Below, piece after piece: positions 9,629-19,032 of a stretch of DNA of 43,680 bases. The translations under genes were made by a program, and so were the position numbers. Positions within the stretch are counted from its first letter, which is position 1, and each line of letters starts with the position of its first letter. The notes under the pieces are model-generated. The model was not told where the DNA came from and searched no databases. It saw only the letters and a program-made list of their open reading frames with translations. This DNA is from an uncultured Pelagibacteraceae bacterium (GTDB lineage Bacteria; Pseudomonadota; Alphaproteobacteria; Pelagibacterales; Pelagibacteraceae): NCBI GenBank assembly GCA_902515185.1, contig CABXTN010000008.1, positions 1 through 43,680 of the forward strand, given 5' to 3'.

Positions 9629-10586
9629 ACCATTAGTAATTGTTGCTGGAGAACCATACAGTATACTTTTGGAAATATTTTTTAAATCGTTAAAATATAA
9701 AAAAATAAAAAGAATTAAAAATCCAATTGTTATAATTTGTTCTAAAAAATTGTTACTTAATCAAATGAATAAGCTTGGGTATAAATTTGTGGTAAATGAA
9801 ATTTTTTTAAGAAAAAAAAATAATGTGATTAATATTATAAATGTCGATTTTAAATTTAAAAAAACTTTTGATAAAATTTCAAAAAAATCAAATAATTATG
9901 TAGAAACATGTTTTGATATTGGTATTAATTTAGCAAAAAAATACAAAATCAAAGCTTTAATTAATGGTCCTATTTCAAAAAAAGAATTTTTAAATAAACG
10001 TTTTCCAGGGATGACTGAATATTTTGCAAATAAAACTAACAGAAATGGTAAAGAAGTTATGTTGATTTATAACAAAAACTTAGCTGTAAGCCCAATAACT
10101 ACGCATTTGCCTTTAAAAAAAATTTTTAAAAAAATTTCTATAAAGAAAATAATTAGACATACAAAAACTATTTATAATTTTTATAAACTAAATTTAAAAA
10201 AAAAACCTTCAATAGCTTTAACTGGGCTTAATCCTCATTGCGAAAGTATTGATAAAATATCTGAAGAAAAAAAAGTGTTAATTCCAGCTATAAAAAAACT
10301 TAAAAAAATGAATATTAAGGTATCAGGTCCCTATCCAGCAGATACAATATTTTTAAAAAAAAATATTAAATTGTTCGATGTAATTATAGGCATGTACCAT
10401 GATCAAGTATTAACACCAATAAAAACAATTTATGGGTTTGATGCTATAAACATTACTTTAGGTTTGCCTTTTTTAAGAATTACACCAGACCATGGAACGA
10501 ATAATCAAATGCTTGGCAAAAAATTATCAGATGCAACAAGTTTAATAGAAGCAATTTTATTTACAAAGAATTTAAGTGAAAATTAG
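9618..10586 (+). CDS. pdxA: 4-hydroxythreonine-4-phosphate dehydrogenase
   Basis: PdxA oxidises 4-phosphohydroxythreonine in the deoxyxylulose-5-phosphate-dependent vitamin B6 pathway. The three metal-binding histidines are present: His163 in TTHLP, His207 in NPHCES and His261 in MYHDQVL. INGPISK (115-121), GMTEYFA (131-137), GPYPADT (237-243) and PDHGT near the C-terminus are also present. The N-terminal loop, usually GDPAGIGPE, reads AGEPYSILLE here, so that loop has diverged. It sits in the surA-pdxA-ksgA run with 11-base overlaps on both sides. Confidence 0.93.
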   Translation: MKTRPLVIVAGEPYSILLEIFFKSLKYKKIKRIKNPIVIICSKKLLLNQMNKLGYKFVVNEIFLRKKNNVINIINVDFKFKKTFDKISKKSNNYVETCFDIGINLAKKYKIKALINGPISKKEFLNKRFPGMTEYFANKTNRNGKEVMLIYNKNLAVSPITTHLPLKKIFKKISIKKIIRHTKTIYNFYKLNLKKKPSIALTGLNPHCESIDKISEEKKVLIPAIKKLKKMNIKVSGPYPADTIFLKKNIKLFDVIIGMYHDQVLTPIKTIYGFDAINITLGLPFLRITPDHGTNNQMLGKKLSDATSLIEAILFTKNLSEN

Positions 10587-11364
10587 AGCAAAAAAAAGCT
10601 TAGGTCAAAATTTTTTAGTAGATAAAAATATTTTAAAAAAAATCTCTAATCTAGTAAACCTAGAAGATAATATTGAGATTGTGGAAATAGGCCCGGGCTC
10701 AGGATACCTTACAGAATATTTGTTAAAAAAAAAACCAAAAAAAATTTACGTCATTGAAAAAGATGAAAATCTAGTAGAGATACTTTCCAAAAAATTTGAA
10801 GAAAATATAGAAATTATAAATAGTGATATATTAAAATTTGTTGATAACAAAATATTTAAACAGAATACAATTATCTTTGGAAATTTACCTTACAATATAT
10901 CTTCTCAAATTTTAGTTAAATTTATTATAAATAAAAATGATTTTAAGTTTAAAAAGTTGGTATTTATGTTCCAAAAAGAAATGGCTGATCGAATATTAGC
11001 TAAGGTTAACTCAAAAAATTATAGTAGATTATCTATTTTGACTAATTGGAAATTTGATGTAAAAAAAATAATCGATATCAAATCAAATTCATTTTCACCT
11101 AAGCCCAGAGTAGATAGTACTTTATTAACTTTTACCCCAAAAAAAATAATTTATAAATTTAAAAATCCAAATAATTTAGAGATAATTACAAATATTTTTT
11201 TTAACCAAAGGAGAAAAAAAATAAAGAAACCAATTAATCAAATATTTCGTGGAAATGAAAAAATTATAAGTAAGTTAAAGTTAAATTTAGACTTAAGACC
11301 ACAAAATGTTGATTTTGATACTTATTTTGATTTAACTGTTGAATTTGAAAAATTAACTAATTAA
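10576..11364 (+). CDS. rsmA (ksgA): 16S rRNA (adenine1518/1519-N6)-dimethyltransferase
   Basis: This enzyme dimethylates two adenines in helix 45 during small-subunit maturation, using S-adenosylmethionine. The start is GTG at 10576 inside pdxA. Motifs are [11 protein letters not shown] (6-16), SAM motif [14 protein letters not shown] (37-49) and the catalytic NLPY (103-106). LDLRPQNVD near the C-terminus is the usual rRNA-binding end. Length 262 is normal. It is last in the lptF-ksgA operon and runs into gmk tail to tail, overlapping it by 12 bases. Confidence 0.96.
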   Translation: MKIRAKKSLGQNFLVDKNILKKISNLVNLEDNIEIVEIGPGSGYLTEYLLKKKPKKIYVIEKDENLVEILSKKFEENIEIINSDILKFVDNKIFKQNTIIFGNLPYNISSQILVKFIINKNDFKFKKLVFMFQKEMADRILAKVNSKNYSRLSILTNWKFDVKKIIDIKSNSFSPKPRVDSTLLTFTPKKIIYKFKNPNNLEIITNIFFNQRRKKIKKPINQIFRGNEKIISKLKLNLDLRPQNVDFDTYFDLTVEFEKLTN

Positions 11365-11991
11365 TTTCTCTACATGGTTTAAAATCAAATTTTTATCATA
11401 TTTAATTTCAGATTTTTTTGTAGAAAAAATGTTGTCAATAATTTTACTTATTTCATTAAAACATTTTTTTAAATTATCATTTATAACAACAAAATCATAG
11501 TCTTCCCAATGCTTAACATCACGGTAAAAGTCTTTCATCCTCTCAGAAGCAATTAATTTATCTTTCATATCTCTATTGCTTAATCTTTCATAAAGAATTT
11601 CTTTACTAGGCGGTAACACAAAGAAGGTTATAATTTTATACTTAATATTTTTTGATTTTATTTGTTTTGTGCCTTGCCAATCAATATCAAAAATAACATT
11701 TTTACCGGATGATAAATTCTCTAAAACAGGCTTTTTTGAGGTCCCATAAAAATTATTAAACACTTTAGCGTATTCCAAAAACTCATTATCTTTAATTAAT
11801 TTCTTAAAACTTTTGTCGTTTACGAAAAAATAATCCTTGCCATTAACTTCGTTGCTTCTTGGTTTTCTTGTAGTGTGTGAGACTGATATACTAAATTTTT
11901 TTTTTTCGGATAAGAGTTTAACAAGTGTCGTCTTTCCTGCACCTGATGGTGATGACAATATAACTATTATCCCATCATTTTGTGAGGACAT
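11353..11991 (-). CDS. gmk: Guanylate kinase
   Basis: Gmk phosphorylates GMP (and dGMP) to the diphosphate with ATP. It has 212 residues: P-loop SSPSGAGKT (13-21), the GMP-binding [10 protein letters not shown] and GKDYFFV, and the [12 protein letters not shown] stretch. It sits 10 bases downstream of acpP as the last gene of the fabD-fabG-acpP-gmk run. In many alphaproteobacteria fabF, mltG and a YicC-family gene lie between acpP and gmk; here they are absent. Confidence 0.96.
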   Translation of the reverse strand: MSSQNDGIIVILSSPSGAGKTTLVKLLSEKKKFSISVSHTTRKPRSNEVNGKDYFFVNDKSFKKLIKDNEFLEYAKVFNNFYGTSKKPVLENLSSGKNVIFDIDWQGTKQIKSKNIKYKIITFFVLPPSKEILYERLSNRDMKDKLIASERMKDFYRDVKHWEDYDFVVINDNLKKCFNEISKIIDNIFSTKKSEIKYDKNLILNHVEKLIS

Positions 11992-12001
11992 TTATATCAA
12001 A

Positions 12002-12241
12002 TTAATTACTTTTGCTCTCAATAAACTTAATTGCATCACCAACTGTTAAAATTTTTTCAGCTTCACTATCAGAAATTTCTGAACCAAACTCTTCTTCAAA
12101 AGCCATAACCAATTCAACAGTATCCAAACTATCAGCACCTAAATCATCTATAAAGCTTGCTTCTTCAGTTACTTTAGCTTCCTCGATACCTAAATGATCC
12201 GCAACGATCTTTTTAACTTTGCTTGAAACATCTTCAGACAT
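12002..12241 (-). CDS. acpP: Acyl carrier protein
   Basis: This is the small acidic carrier of growing fatty acids. It has 79 residues, with the 4'-phosphopantetheine attachment site Ser38 in [19 protein letters not shown] ribosome site AAAGGA lies about seven bases before the ATG in a 52-base spacer after fabG, one of the few clear ones in the window. It may also be transcribed from its own promoter, since Acp is abundant. Its neighbours fabD and fabG act on the same intermediates. Confidence 0.98.
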   Translation of the reverse strand: MSEDVSSKVKKIVADHLGIEEAKVTEEASFIDDLGADSLDTVELVMAFEEEFGSEISDSEAEKILTVGDAIKFIESKSN

Positions 12242-12293
12242 AATAAATCCTTTTTTTGTTATATTTTTGTTAATAGATTATTACTCAACTTTG

Positions 12294-13028
12294 TCAAGCC
12301 ATATACATGCCTCCATTAACATGTATTGTTTCTCCAGTAATATAAGATGCAGCCTCAGACGCTAAAAATGCTACAGAATTTGACACATCTTCTCCATTAC
12401 CCAATTTGTTCATTGGAATTTTTGACATTAACGAAGCTTTTATATCCTCATTGATTTTATCAGTCATATTTGTATGAATAAATCCAGGTGACACACAATT
12501 GATAGTTATATTTTTTTTTGCATATTCTATAGCTAAAGTTTTCGACATTGCTACTATTGCTGACTTTGATGCTGAGTAATTTGCCTGTCCTAAATTTCCA
12601 GTATGACCAACGATAGAAGTTATATTTATTATTCTACCATACTTACTTTTTAACATTTTTTTAATTCCATATTTACACATATAGAATGTTGATGATAAAT
12701 TTATATCAATTACCTTTTGCCATTCTTCATTTTTCATTCTTATGGATAAGTTATCCATTGTGATGCCTGCATTATTAATTAATACATCTAAACCACCCAA
12801 TTTAGCTGATGCACTTTCAATAAAACTCTCTATTTCAGAGTGGTTTGAAATATCAAATTTCAAAGTTTCTAAACTAGAATAATTTTTTTTTAAATTTTCT
12901 AATTTTTCGTTTTTCGTGCCAGTTGCCAAAACCTTAGCATCTAATGATAAAAATTTTTTGACTAACTCATTTCCGATACCACCTGTAGCACCTGTAATTA
13001 ATATTTTTTTATTTTCAAAATTTATCAT
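12294..13028 (-). CDS. fabG: 3-oxoacyl-[acyl-carrier-protein] reductase
   Basis: FabG performs the NADPH-dependent reduction of 3-oxoacyl-ACP in fatty acid elongation. It is a 244-residue SDR protein with cofactor motif TGATGGIG (12-19), NNAG (85-88), Asn110, and catalytic Ser138, Tyr151 and Lys155, the same numbers as in E. coli FabG. The C-terminal GGMYMA end is typical. Its start overlaps the fabD 3' end by 14 bases, indicating coupled translation. Position next to fabD and acpP separates it from the generic SDR at 35938. Confidence 0.96.
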   Translation of the reverse strand: MINFENKKILITGATGGIGNELVKKFLSLDAKVLATGTKNEKLENLKKNYSSLETLKFDISNHSEIESFIESASAKLGGLDVLINNAGITMDNLSIRMKNEEWQKVIDINLSSTFYMCKYGIKKMLKSKYGRIINITSIVGHTGNLGQANYSASKSAIVAMSKTLAIEYAKKNITINCVSPGFIHTNMTDKINEDIKASLMSKIPMNKLGNGEDVSNSVAFLASEAASYITGETIHVNGGMYMA

Positions 13029-13944
13029 TTTTAATTAAGCTTATATCTTCTTCACTATTAATTGCATTAACTTTAACTGTTTTGTTTATTCTTTTTATTA
13101 ATCCAGACAATACTTTTCCAGGGCCAATTTCAATAAACTGATTAACGCCCTTACCTATCATATAGTCTACACTTTCTCTCCAACGTACCCTATTTTCTAT
13201 TTGCTGAATTAAAAGATCTTTAATTTCCTCTTTATCATTAGATTCTTTTGCAGTCACATTTGAAATTAAAGTATTTTTTCCATTTCTAAAACTTAATTTG
13301 TTTATTTCTGATCTCATAATATTTGTTGCGTTTTTCATTAACTCACAATGAAAGGGTCCACTTACAGGTAGTATAATATTTTTAATTCTTTCTTTTTTAA
13401 GCTGAAGTGCAAAATTTTTAATTTCATTAATTTTTCCACTTATCACTAACTGTCCGTTTGAATTATCGTTTGCTATAAAACATTTACAATTTCCACTAGT
13501 TATTAATTTTTCAATTTTTGATATTTCACACCCTAGTACTGCAATCATTCCTCCATCACCTTTTGGTACGGCTGTTTGCATAGCGTTACCTCTGGTTTTT
13601 AATAATTTTAAGGTTTCTTGAAAACTAATAACTTCAGATGTCGCTAGTGCCGTATATTCTCCTACAGAATGCCCAGCAAAAAATTTTGCTCTATGAAGAT
13701 CTATCCCAAATTCATTTTTAATTAGATTAAAGATTGAATATCCAACTAAAAAAATTGCAGGCTGAGTATTCTCTGTTAAGTCTAATTCCTCTTTAGGTCC
13801 ATTGAGAATTAAGGTAGATATTGGAAAATTTAAAACCTCATCCGCTTCTTTAAAGTATTTCTTAACAATATCAAATTTAGAGAAAAAGTCCTTTGCCATA
13901 CCTACAACTTGAGAACCTTGGCCTGGAAATATAACAGAAAACAT
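13015..13944 (-). CDS. fabD: Malonyl-CoA:ACP transacylase
   Basis: FabD loads malonyl groups from CoA onto ACP. The 309 residues include FPGQGSQ (6-12), catalytic Ser93 in FAGHSVGEYTALA, the substrate-carboxylate Arg118, and catalytic His199 in VSGPFHCELM. FIEIGPGKVLSGL closes the domain. It is the first gene of the minus-strand fatty acid run and is divergent from rpsF across 83 bases that must hold promoters for both directions. Confidence 0.96.
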   Translation of the reverse strand: MFSVIFPGQGSQVVGMAKDFFSKFDIVKKYFKEADEVLNFPISTLILNGPKEELDLTENTQPAIFLVGYSIFNLIKNEFGIDLHRAKFFAGHSVGEYTALATSEVISFQETLKLLKTRGNAMQTAVPKGDGGMIAVLGCEISKIEKLITSGNCKCFIANDNSNGQLVISGKINEIKNFALQLKKERIKNIILPVSGPFHCELMKNATNIMRSEINKLSFRNGKNTLISNVTAKESNDKEEIKDLLIQQIENRVRWRESVDYMIGKGVNQFIEIGPGKVLSGLIKRINKTVKVNAINSEEDISLIKNDKF

Positions 13945-13989
13945 ATATTTATTTAATTTATATTAGTTTTAGTATTGTAATTGAAGAAT

Positions 13990-13995
13990 TATAAT
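13990..13995 (+). promoter_or_regulatory. Possible -10 element for the rpsF operon
   Basis: A perfect TATAAT hexamer lies 32 bases before the rpsF ATG, in the divergent fabD-rpsF gap. No good -35 box at 16-18 bases is visible, and such hexamers arise often by chance in A+T-rich DNA, so this is a weak call. Confidence 0.35.
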
Positions 13996-14027
13996 AGTAT
14001 ATCCTCAATTTTTATTAAACTTAAAAT

Positions 14028-14390
14028 ATGAACTTATACGAACATACCATTGTAACAAGGCAAGACGTAAGCCCCTCACAAATTAAACAATTAACAGATA
14101 AATACACTCAAATTGTAGAAAAAAATGAGGGAAAAGTTCTTCAAACTCAAAATTGGGGACTTATTAATCTTTCATATATAATCAAAAAAAATAAAAAAGG
14201 TAATTTCATTCATTTTAAATTTGAAGGTCCATCAAAAATAATTGCTGATTTAGAGAAAAATGAAAGTATGGATAAAAATCTTTTAAGATATCTGACAGTA
14301 AAAGTGAAAAAGTTTGACTTAGAAACAAATTATTTCTCAAAAAAAGAGATAGATGAAAAAAAAGTTTTTACTAAAAAAGAGGTTCAGTAG
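14028..14390 (+). CDS. rpsF: 30S ribosomal protein bS6
   Basis: Small-subunit platform protein that binds 16S rRNA together with bS18. It has 120 residues, starting [16 protein letters not shown], with the family stretch [18 protein letters not shown] and a C-terminal charged tail ([14 protein letters not shown]). It opens the rpsF-rpsR-rplI ribosomal unit; its TAG overlaps the GTG start of rpsR. I did not find the known S6:S18 leader motif upstream, although I could only look by eye. Confidence 0.96.
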   Translation: MNLYEHTIVTRQDVSPSQIKQLTDKYTQIVEKNEGKVLQTQNWGLINLSYIIKKNKKGNFIHFKFEGPSKIIADLEKNESMDKNLLRYLTVKVKKFDLETNYFSKKEIDEKKVFTKKEVQ

Positions 14391-14662
14391 TGAAAAAGAA
14401 AAAATCAGGTAATAAAAAAAAAACTCAAAGTAATTTTGCTAAATTAAGTATTTTTCAGCCAAATAAATATAAATTTAAAAAATCATGTCCATTATCTGTA
14501 AAAGGTGCTCCAGTAGTAGACTACAAAAATGTAAGATTATTAAAAAAATATATTTCGGAGAATGGAAAAATTTTACCGTCAAGAATTACGAATATCAGTC
14601 AAAAGAAACAAAGAGAACTGTCTTTATCAATTAAAAGAGCTAGAAATCTTGCTTTAATATAA
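14390..14662 (+). CDS. rpsR: 30S ribosomal protein bS18
   Basis: Partner of bS6 on the subunit platform. It has 90 residues with a GTG start that shares a G with the rpsF stop (TAGTG). It has a basic N-terminal extension, then [21 protein letters not shown], the bS18 core signature, and [17 protein letters not shown]. The stop overlaps the rplI start as TAATG. Order rpsF-rpsR-rplI-dnaB is conserved in bacteria. Confidence 0.95.
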   Translation: MKKKKSGNKKKTQSNFAKLSIFQPNKYKFKKSCPLSVKGAPVVDYKNVRLLKKYISENGKILPSRITNISQKKQRELSLSIKRARNLALI

Positions 14663-15120
14663 TGAAAGTAATTTTATTAGAAAATATTAGAAATATAGGT
14701 TCGATTGGAGAGGTAATTGAAGTTAAAAGAGGTTTTGCAAGAAATTTCTTAATTGCAAATAAAAAAGCTCTATATGCGTCAAAGGAAAATATTTCTGAAG
14801 TAGAAAAAATAAAAATAGATCTAAACAAAAAAGACCAGGAAAGAAAAAAGTCTGCAAAAGATATTTATGAAAAGATTAAATCGAAGGAATATATTGTAAA
14901 AAAATTAAGCACTGAAAATAAAGAGCTTTATGGTTCTGTTAAACCAACTGAGATATCGAAGATCATTTATGAAAATGATAAAATTGAAATTAAACCCTCT
15001 ATGATACAACTAAAAGAAGATATTAAAACCCTAGGAGAGTTTAAAGTAGATATTAATTTACATTCTGAGGTAACTGCACAGGTAAAAATTAATGTTTTAC
15101 CCGCAGATAGCATTCAATAA
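14662..15120 (+). CDS. rplI: 50S ribosomal protein bL9
   Basis: Large-subunit protein with a globular N-domain, a long helix and a C-domain that reaches from the L1 stalk side. The 152-residue length is normal. The signature is residues 1-33, from MKVILLENI through GEVIEVKRGFARNFLI, followed by a charged connecting helix (about 40-75) and the C-domain with ENKELYGSVKPTEI. It is the last of three overlapped ribosomal genes, 68 bases before the dnaB ATG. Confidence 0.96.
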   Translation: MKVILLENIRNIGSIGEVIEVKRGFARNFLIANKKALYASKENISEVEKIKIDLNKKDQERKKSAKDIYEKIKSKEYIVKKLSTENKELYGSVKPTEISKIIYENDKIEIKPSMIQLKEDIKTLGEFKVDINLHSEVTAQVKINVLPADSIQ

Positions 15121-15188
15121 TTATACAATATTATCCCCATAAAATTTTTACTATTCAATAATTTTTCAATTTCTGTATTTTGTTCATT

Positions 15189-16604
15189 ATGGAAAAAAAC
15201 TTTGAAGTAATCTCAAATAATTTTAAAGAATTGCCTAATAATATTGAAGCGGAGCAATCTGTGATTGGATCTATATTATTAAGTAACGAAATTTTTGATG
15301 ATGTTAATACAATTATATCTAATAAAAATTTTTATGACCCGATGCATCAAAAAATATTTTCAGCAATTGAAAAATTAATTTTTAAAGGAATGCTTGCTAA
15401 TCCAATTACTTTAAAAAACTATTTTGAAAATGAAAAAGACGAGATTAATGTACCTGATTATCTAGTCAAAATTACAAAATTTTCAACTTCTTTACGACAA
15501 GCTATAGAATATTCAAGAATAATATACGATATGTTCGTAAGAAGAGAGTTAATAAAAATTTCTGAAAGTACGATAGAAAGTGCTAAACTTAATGATTTAA
15601 ATATTAATGGTCAAAATATTATAGAAAGTTCAGAAAAATTTTTATTTGATTTAGCTGAAAGAGGCTCCTTTAACTCTTCCCTTATTAAATTTGATGAGGC
15701 TATGAAGCTTACAATTGAAATGGCTTCCAATGCTTATAAAAACGAAGAAGGTATTGTGGGGGTTCCTACTGGATTAAGAGATTTGGATGATAGACTTGGT
15801 GGTCTTCATAGTTCTGATCTTGTTATAATTGCTGGAAGACCCTCAATGGGTAAGACTGCCTTAGCAACAAATATAGCTTTTAATGCAGCTCAAAAACTTC
15901 AAGAAAGTGGAAAAAAATCTTCTGTTGCTTTTTTTTCTCTCGAAATGTCTTCAGAACAACTTTCAACCCGTATACTTGCCGAACAAGCTCGTATAAAATC
16001 AAATGATATAAGAAGAGGAAGAATTTCAGAGGAACAATTTGATAAATTTATAGAAACTTCTAAAAATATTGCTGAGCTTCCTTTGTTTATTGACGAAACT
16101 CCAGCTATAACCATTGCTGCTTTAAGTAATAGAGCTAGAAGAATTAAGAGAATACATAACTTAGATCTTATTGTTGTTGATTATATACAGTTAATGAGAG
16201 CTGTTAATAATAGAGATGGTCGTGTTCAAGAAATATCTGAGATCACCCAAGGTTTAAAAGCTCTAGCAAAAGAACTATCAGTGCCTGTATTAGCGTTGTC
16301 TCAACTTTCTAGAGCAGTTGAACAAAGGGATGATAAAAAACCACAGTTGTCTGATCTAAGAGAGTCTGGATCAATTGAACAAGATGCGGATGTAGTAATG
16401 TTTGTTTATAGAGAAGCTTACTATTTAGAAAGGAAAGAGCCAAGACCCGCAACAGTAGAACATGCAGAATGGCAAGCAAAAATGAGTGAAGTATCTAATC
16501 TAGCAGAAATAATAATAGGTAAACAACGACATGGCCCAACGGGTAATGTAATGCTTGAATTTGAGGCAATGTTTACCAAATTTAAAGATACTCAAATTAG
16601 TTAA
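15189..16604 (+). CDS. dnaB: Replicative DNA helicase
   Basis: DnaB is the ring-shaped 5'-3' helicase at the replication fork. I chose the ATG at 15189 (471 residues) over an in-frame TTG at 15180. The N-terminal DnaB domain (about 14-115, with NNIEAEQSVIGSILL) binds primase. The RecA-like C-domain has Walker A GRPSMGKT (216-223) and Walker B DLIVVDYIQLM with Asp331. The arginine-rich end QRHGPTGNV is also typical. No intein is present. In many alphaproteobacteria alr and radA follow; here an RND exporter does. Confidence 0.96.
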   Translation: MEKNFEVISNNFKELPNNIEAEQSVIGSILLSNEIFDDVNTIISNKNFYDPMHQKIFSAIEKLIFKGMLANPITLKNYFENEKDEINVPDYLVKITKFSTSLRQAIEYSRIIYDMFVRRELIKISESTIESAKLNDLNINGQNIIESSEKFLFDLAERGSFNSSLIKFDEAMKLTIEMASNAYKNEEGIVGVPTGLRDLDDRLGGLHSSDLVIIAGRPSMGKTALATNIAFNAAQKLQESGKKSSVAFFSLEMSSEQLSTRILAEQARIKSNDIRRGRISEEQFDKFIETSKNIAELPLFIDETPAITIAALSNRARRIKRIHNLDLIVVDYIQLMRAVNNRDGRVQEISEITQGLKALAKELSVPVLALSQLSRAVEQRDDKKPQLSDLRESGSIEQDADVVMFVYREAYYLERKEPRPATVEHAEWQAKMSEVSNLAEIIIGKQRHGPTGNVMLEFEAMFTKFKDTQIS

Positions 16605-16627
16605 TTTAAAATATAAATAACTAATAA

Positions 16628-19030
16628 ATGTTTGCCGATTTTTATCAAAATTTTGTACTTAAAAAACCTAAATTAATTTTTATAACTCTCTTAATTATAT
16701 TGGTAAGTTTTGGTTATTATTCTAAAGATTTTAGATTAGATGCCTCATCTGATACGTTATTGATAGAAGGTGATCCAGACCTAGAATATTTAAGAGAACT
16801 TAATCAGAGATATGGAACAAAAGATTTTTTAGTATTAACTTATACACCGAAAGATCCTATTATTTCTGAAATAACTACCAATAATCTCCTAAGTCTTAAA
16901 TATAAAATTCAAAGTTTAGACTGGGTTCATAATGTTATCACTATTCTTGATATTCCTTTATTAGATAATTCTGAGTCCCCTCTTCAAGAAAGACTTAAAA
17001 ATTTTGTGACGCTTAAAGATGAAAATGTAGATAAAGAAAGAGGTTTCGAAGAAATACTTAACAGTCCTGTCTTTAGAAATTTTGTAATAAGTGAAGATGG
17101 CACCACAACAGGTATCATTGTTTACCTTAAAAAAGATGGTGGTTTAAAAAATTTAGATAGCTCAAATAATTATGAAATAGAAGATTATAAAGACGCAATA
17201 AAAAAGAAAAATCATCAAAATATTATAGAAATTAGAGAAATAATAAAAATATATAGTAAAGAAGCTAAAATATTTTTGGGTGGTATACCTATGATAGCGG
17301 ATGACATGATGTCATTTATAAAAAATGATATTATAGTATTTGGTTTAGGTGTCTTTTTATTTATTATCGGAACTTTATGGTTTGTATTTAGAAAAATTAT
17401 TTGGATTCTGGTTCCTATAAGTAGTTGTTTTTTCTCGGTTTTAATAATGATGGGCTTATTAGGTTTGTTAGGTTGGAAAGTAACTGTAATTTCATCAAAT
17501 TTTATTGCATTAATGTTAATTCTTACTATGGCAATGAATATCCACATGAGTACACGTTTTATTCAATTAAAGAATAAATTTTCAGAATTAAGTAATTATG
17601 AAATTATTTCCAAAACAACTAATAAAATGTTTTGGCCAATTCTTTATACTGTTCTAACTACGATATGTGCCTTTCTATCCCTGATTTTTAGCAACATTAA
17701 ACCAATAATAGATTTTGGGTGGATGATGACATTTGGATTGGCTACATCTTTTTTTATAACATTCACACTTCTTCCGACATTATTAAGTTTTGTCTCTAAA
17801 AATAATATTAATTTAGATGAAATTCAGAATTCAAAAATAACATCTTTTTTTGCGCAAATAGCGATTAGTAAAAAAAGTTTTGTTTTTTTTATTACTTTTA
17901 TAATTATTATTCTAAGCCTGTTGGGAATAAAACGTTTAGAAGTCGAAAATAGTTTTATTAATTATTTTAATAAAGAAACAGAGATTTATAAGGGAATGAA
18001 GTTAATAGATGAAAAACTTGGTGGAACTACCCCATTGGATGTAATAATTAAGTTCGGTGATAGTACTGATACTTTTGAGATTGATGAGGAAAAAGATGAA
18101 TTTGAAGACTGGGGGGATGACGAAAATGAAAATGAAGAAAAATATTGGTTTACTAAAGATAAAATAGATAAAATAGATAAAGTTCATCAATATCTTGATA
18201 GCTTACCAGAAATAGGAAAGGTTCTATCTTTTTCATCAATAATCGAAGTGGCAACTAGTCTTAATAATAATAAACCACTAGGAACACTTGAAATGGGTGT
18301 TTTGTATTCAAAAATTCCAGATACAATTAAGAAAGAGATTGTTGATCCCTATATATCAATTCAAGATAACGAGGCTAGGATTAGTTTAAGAATTAAGGAC
18401 TCAATGGAAAAATTAAGAAGAAATGATTTAATCAATAAAATAAATTATGATTTAGAAAATAAATTAAACTTAAAAAAAGATGAATTTAAGTTAGGGGGTG
18501 TTTTAATTTTGTTTAATAATCTCCTTCAAAGTTTATTTAAATCTCAAATTTTAACGTTAGGCTTTGTAATGATAGGTATATTCGTAATGTTTGTAATTTT
18601 ATTTAGAAATATTAAGTTATCATTGATAGGTGTTGCTCCAAATTTTTTAGCTGCCTTTTTTATTTTAGGAATAATTGGTATTATGGGAATACCTTTAGAC
18701 ATGATGACGATTACCATTGCTGCAATAACAATAGGTATAGCAGTTGATAATAGTATTCATTACATTTACAGGTTTAGAGAAGAATTTTCACAAATTAAAG
18801 ATTATAATAAAACAATTGAAATATGTCACTCTACTGTTGGAGTAGCAATACTTAACACCTCTATTACAATTGTTTTTGGTTTTTCAATTCTTGTTTTATC
18901 TAATTTTGTGCCAACAATTTATTTTGGGGTATTTACTGGTATTGCAATGCTTTTAGCTATGATTTCTGTTTTGACTTTGTTGCCATCTTTAATACTTATT
19001 TCAAAACCTTTTGATTATTTAAAAAACTAA
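16628..19030 (+). CDS. RND-superfamily exporter, MMPL type
   Basis: An 800-residue inner-membrane protein with two repeats, each a membrane helix, a large periplasmic loop and a five-helix bundle (helices about 12-30 and 235-400, then about 420-440 and 635-795). ITIAAITIGIAVDNSIHYIYRFREE near residue 700, here quoted only in outline, carries the proton-relay Asp region typical of the family. It lacks the length and layout of AcrB, so it is closer to MMPL or HpnN-like lipid exporters. An odd acidic, Asp/Glu-rich insert lies at about residues 480-505. It lies between dnaB and cvpA, on the same strand with short gaps. The substrate is unknown. Confidence 0.8.
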   Translation: MFADFYQNFVLKKPKLIFITLLIILVSFGYYSKDFRLDASSDTLLIEGDPDLEYLRELNQRYGTKDFLVLTYTPKDPIISEITTNNLLSLKYKIQSLDWVHNVITILDIPLLDNSESPLQERLKNFVTLKDENVDKERGFEEILNSPVFRNFVISEDGTTTGIIVYLKKDGGLKNLDSSNNYEIEDYKDAIKKKNHQNIIEIREIIKIYSKEAKIFLGGIPMIADDMMSFIKNDIIVFGLGVFLFIIGTLWFVFRKIIWILVPISSCFFSVLIMMGLLGLLGWKVTVISSNFIALMLILTMAMNIHMSTRFIQLKNKFSELSNYEIISKTTNKMFWPILYTVLTTICAFLSLIFSNIKPIIDFGWMMTFGLATSFFITFTLLPTLLSFVSKNNINLDEIQNSKITSFFAQIAISKKSFVFFITFIIIILSLLGIKRLEVENSFINYFNKETEIYKGMKLIDEKLGGTTPLDVIIKFGDSTDTFEIDEEKDEFEDWGDDENENEEKYWFTKDKIDKIDKVHQYLDSLPEIGKVLSFSSIIEVATSLNNNKPLGTLEMGVLYSKIPDTIKKEIVDPYISIQDNEARISLRIKDSMEKLRRNDLINKINYDLENKLNLKKDEFKLGGVLILFNNLLQSLFKSQILTLGFVMIGIFVMFVILFRNIKLSLIGVAPNFLAAFFILGIIGIMGIPLDMMTITIAAITIGIAVDNSIHYIYRFREEFSQIKDYNKTIEICHSTVGVAILNTSITIVFGFSILVLSNFVPTIYFGVFTGIAMLLAMISVLTLLPSLILISKPFDYLKN

Positions 19031-19032
19031 AA

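Noticed and set aside
13945-14027. S6:S18 autoregulatory leader upstream of rpsF
   Set aside because: The expected CCG-containing stem is not visible in these 83 A+T-rich bases.
14390-14662. Doubt over rpsR because of its GTG start and basic N-terminal extension
   Set aside because: The bS18 core and the TAGTG / TAATG overlaps with its neighbours make it a normal gene.
17215-17547. Minus-strand ORF of 110 codons inside the RND exporter
   Set aside because: It mirrors the membrane helices of the exporter and is a by-product of their codon use.
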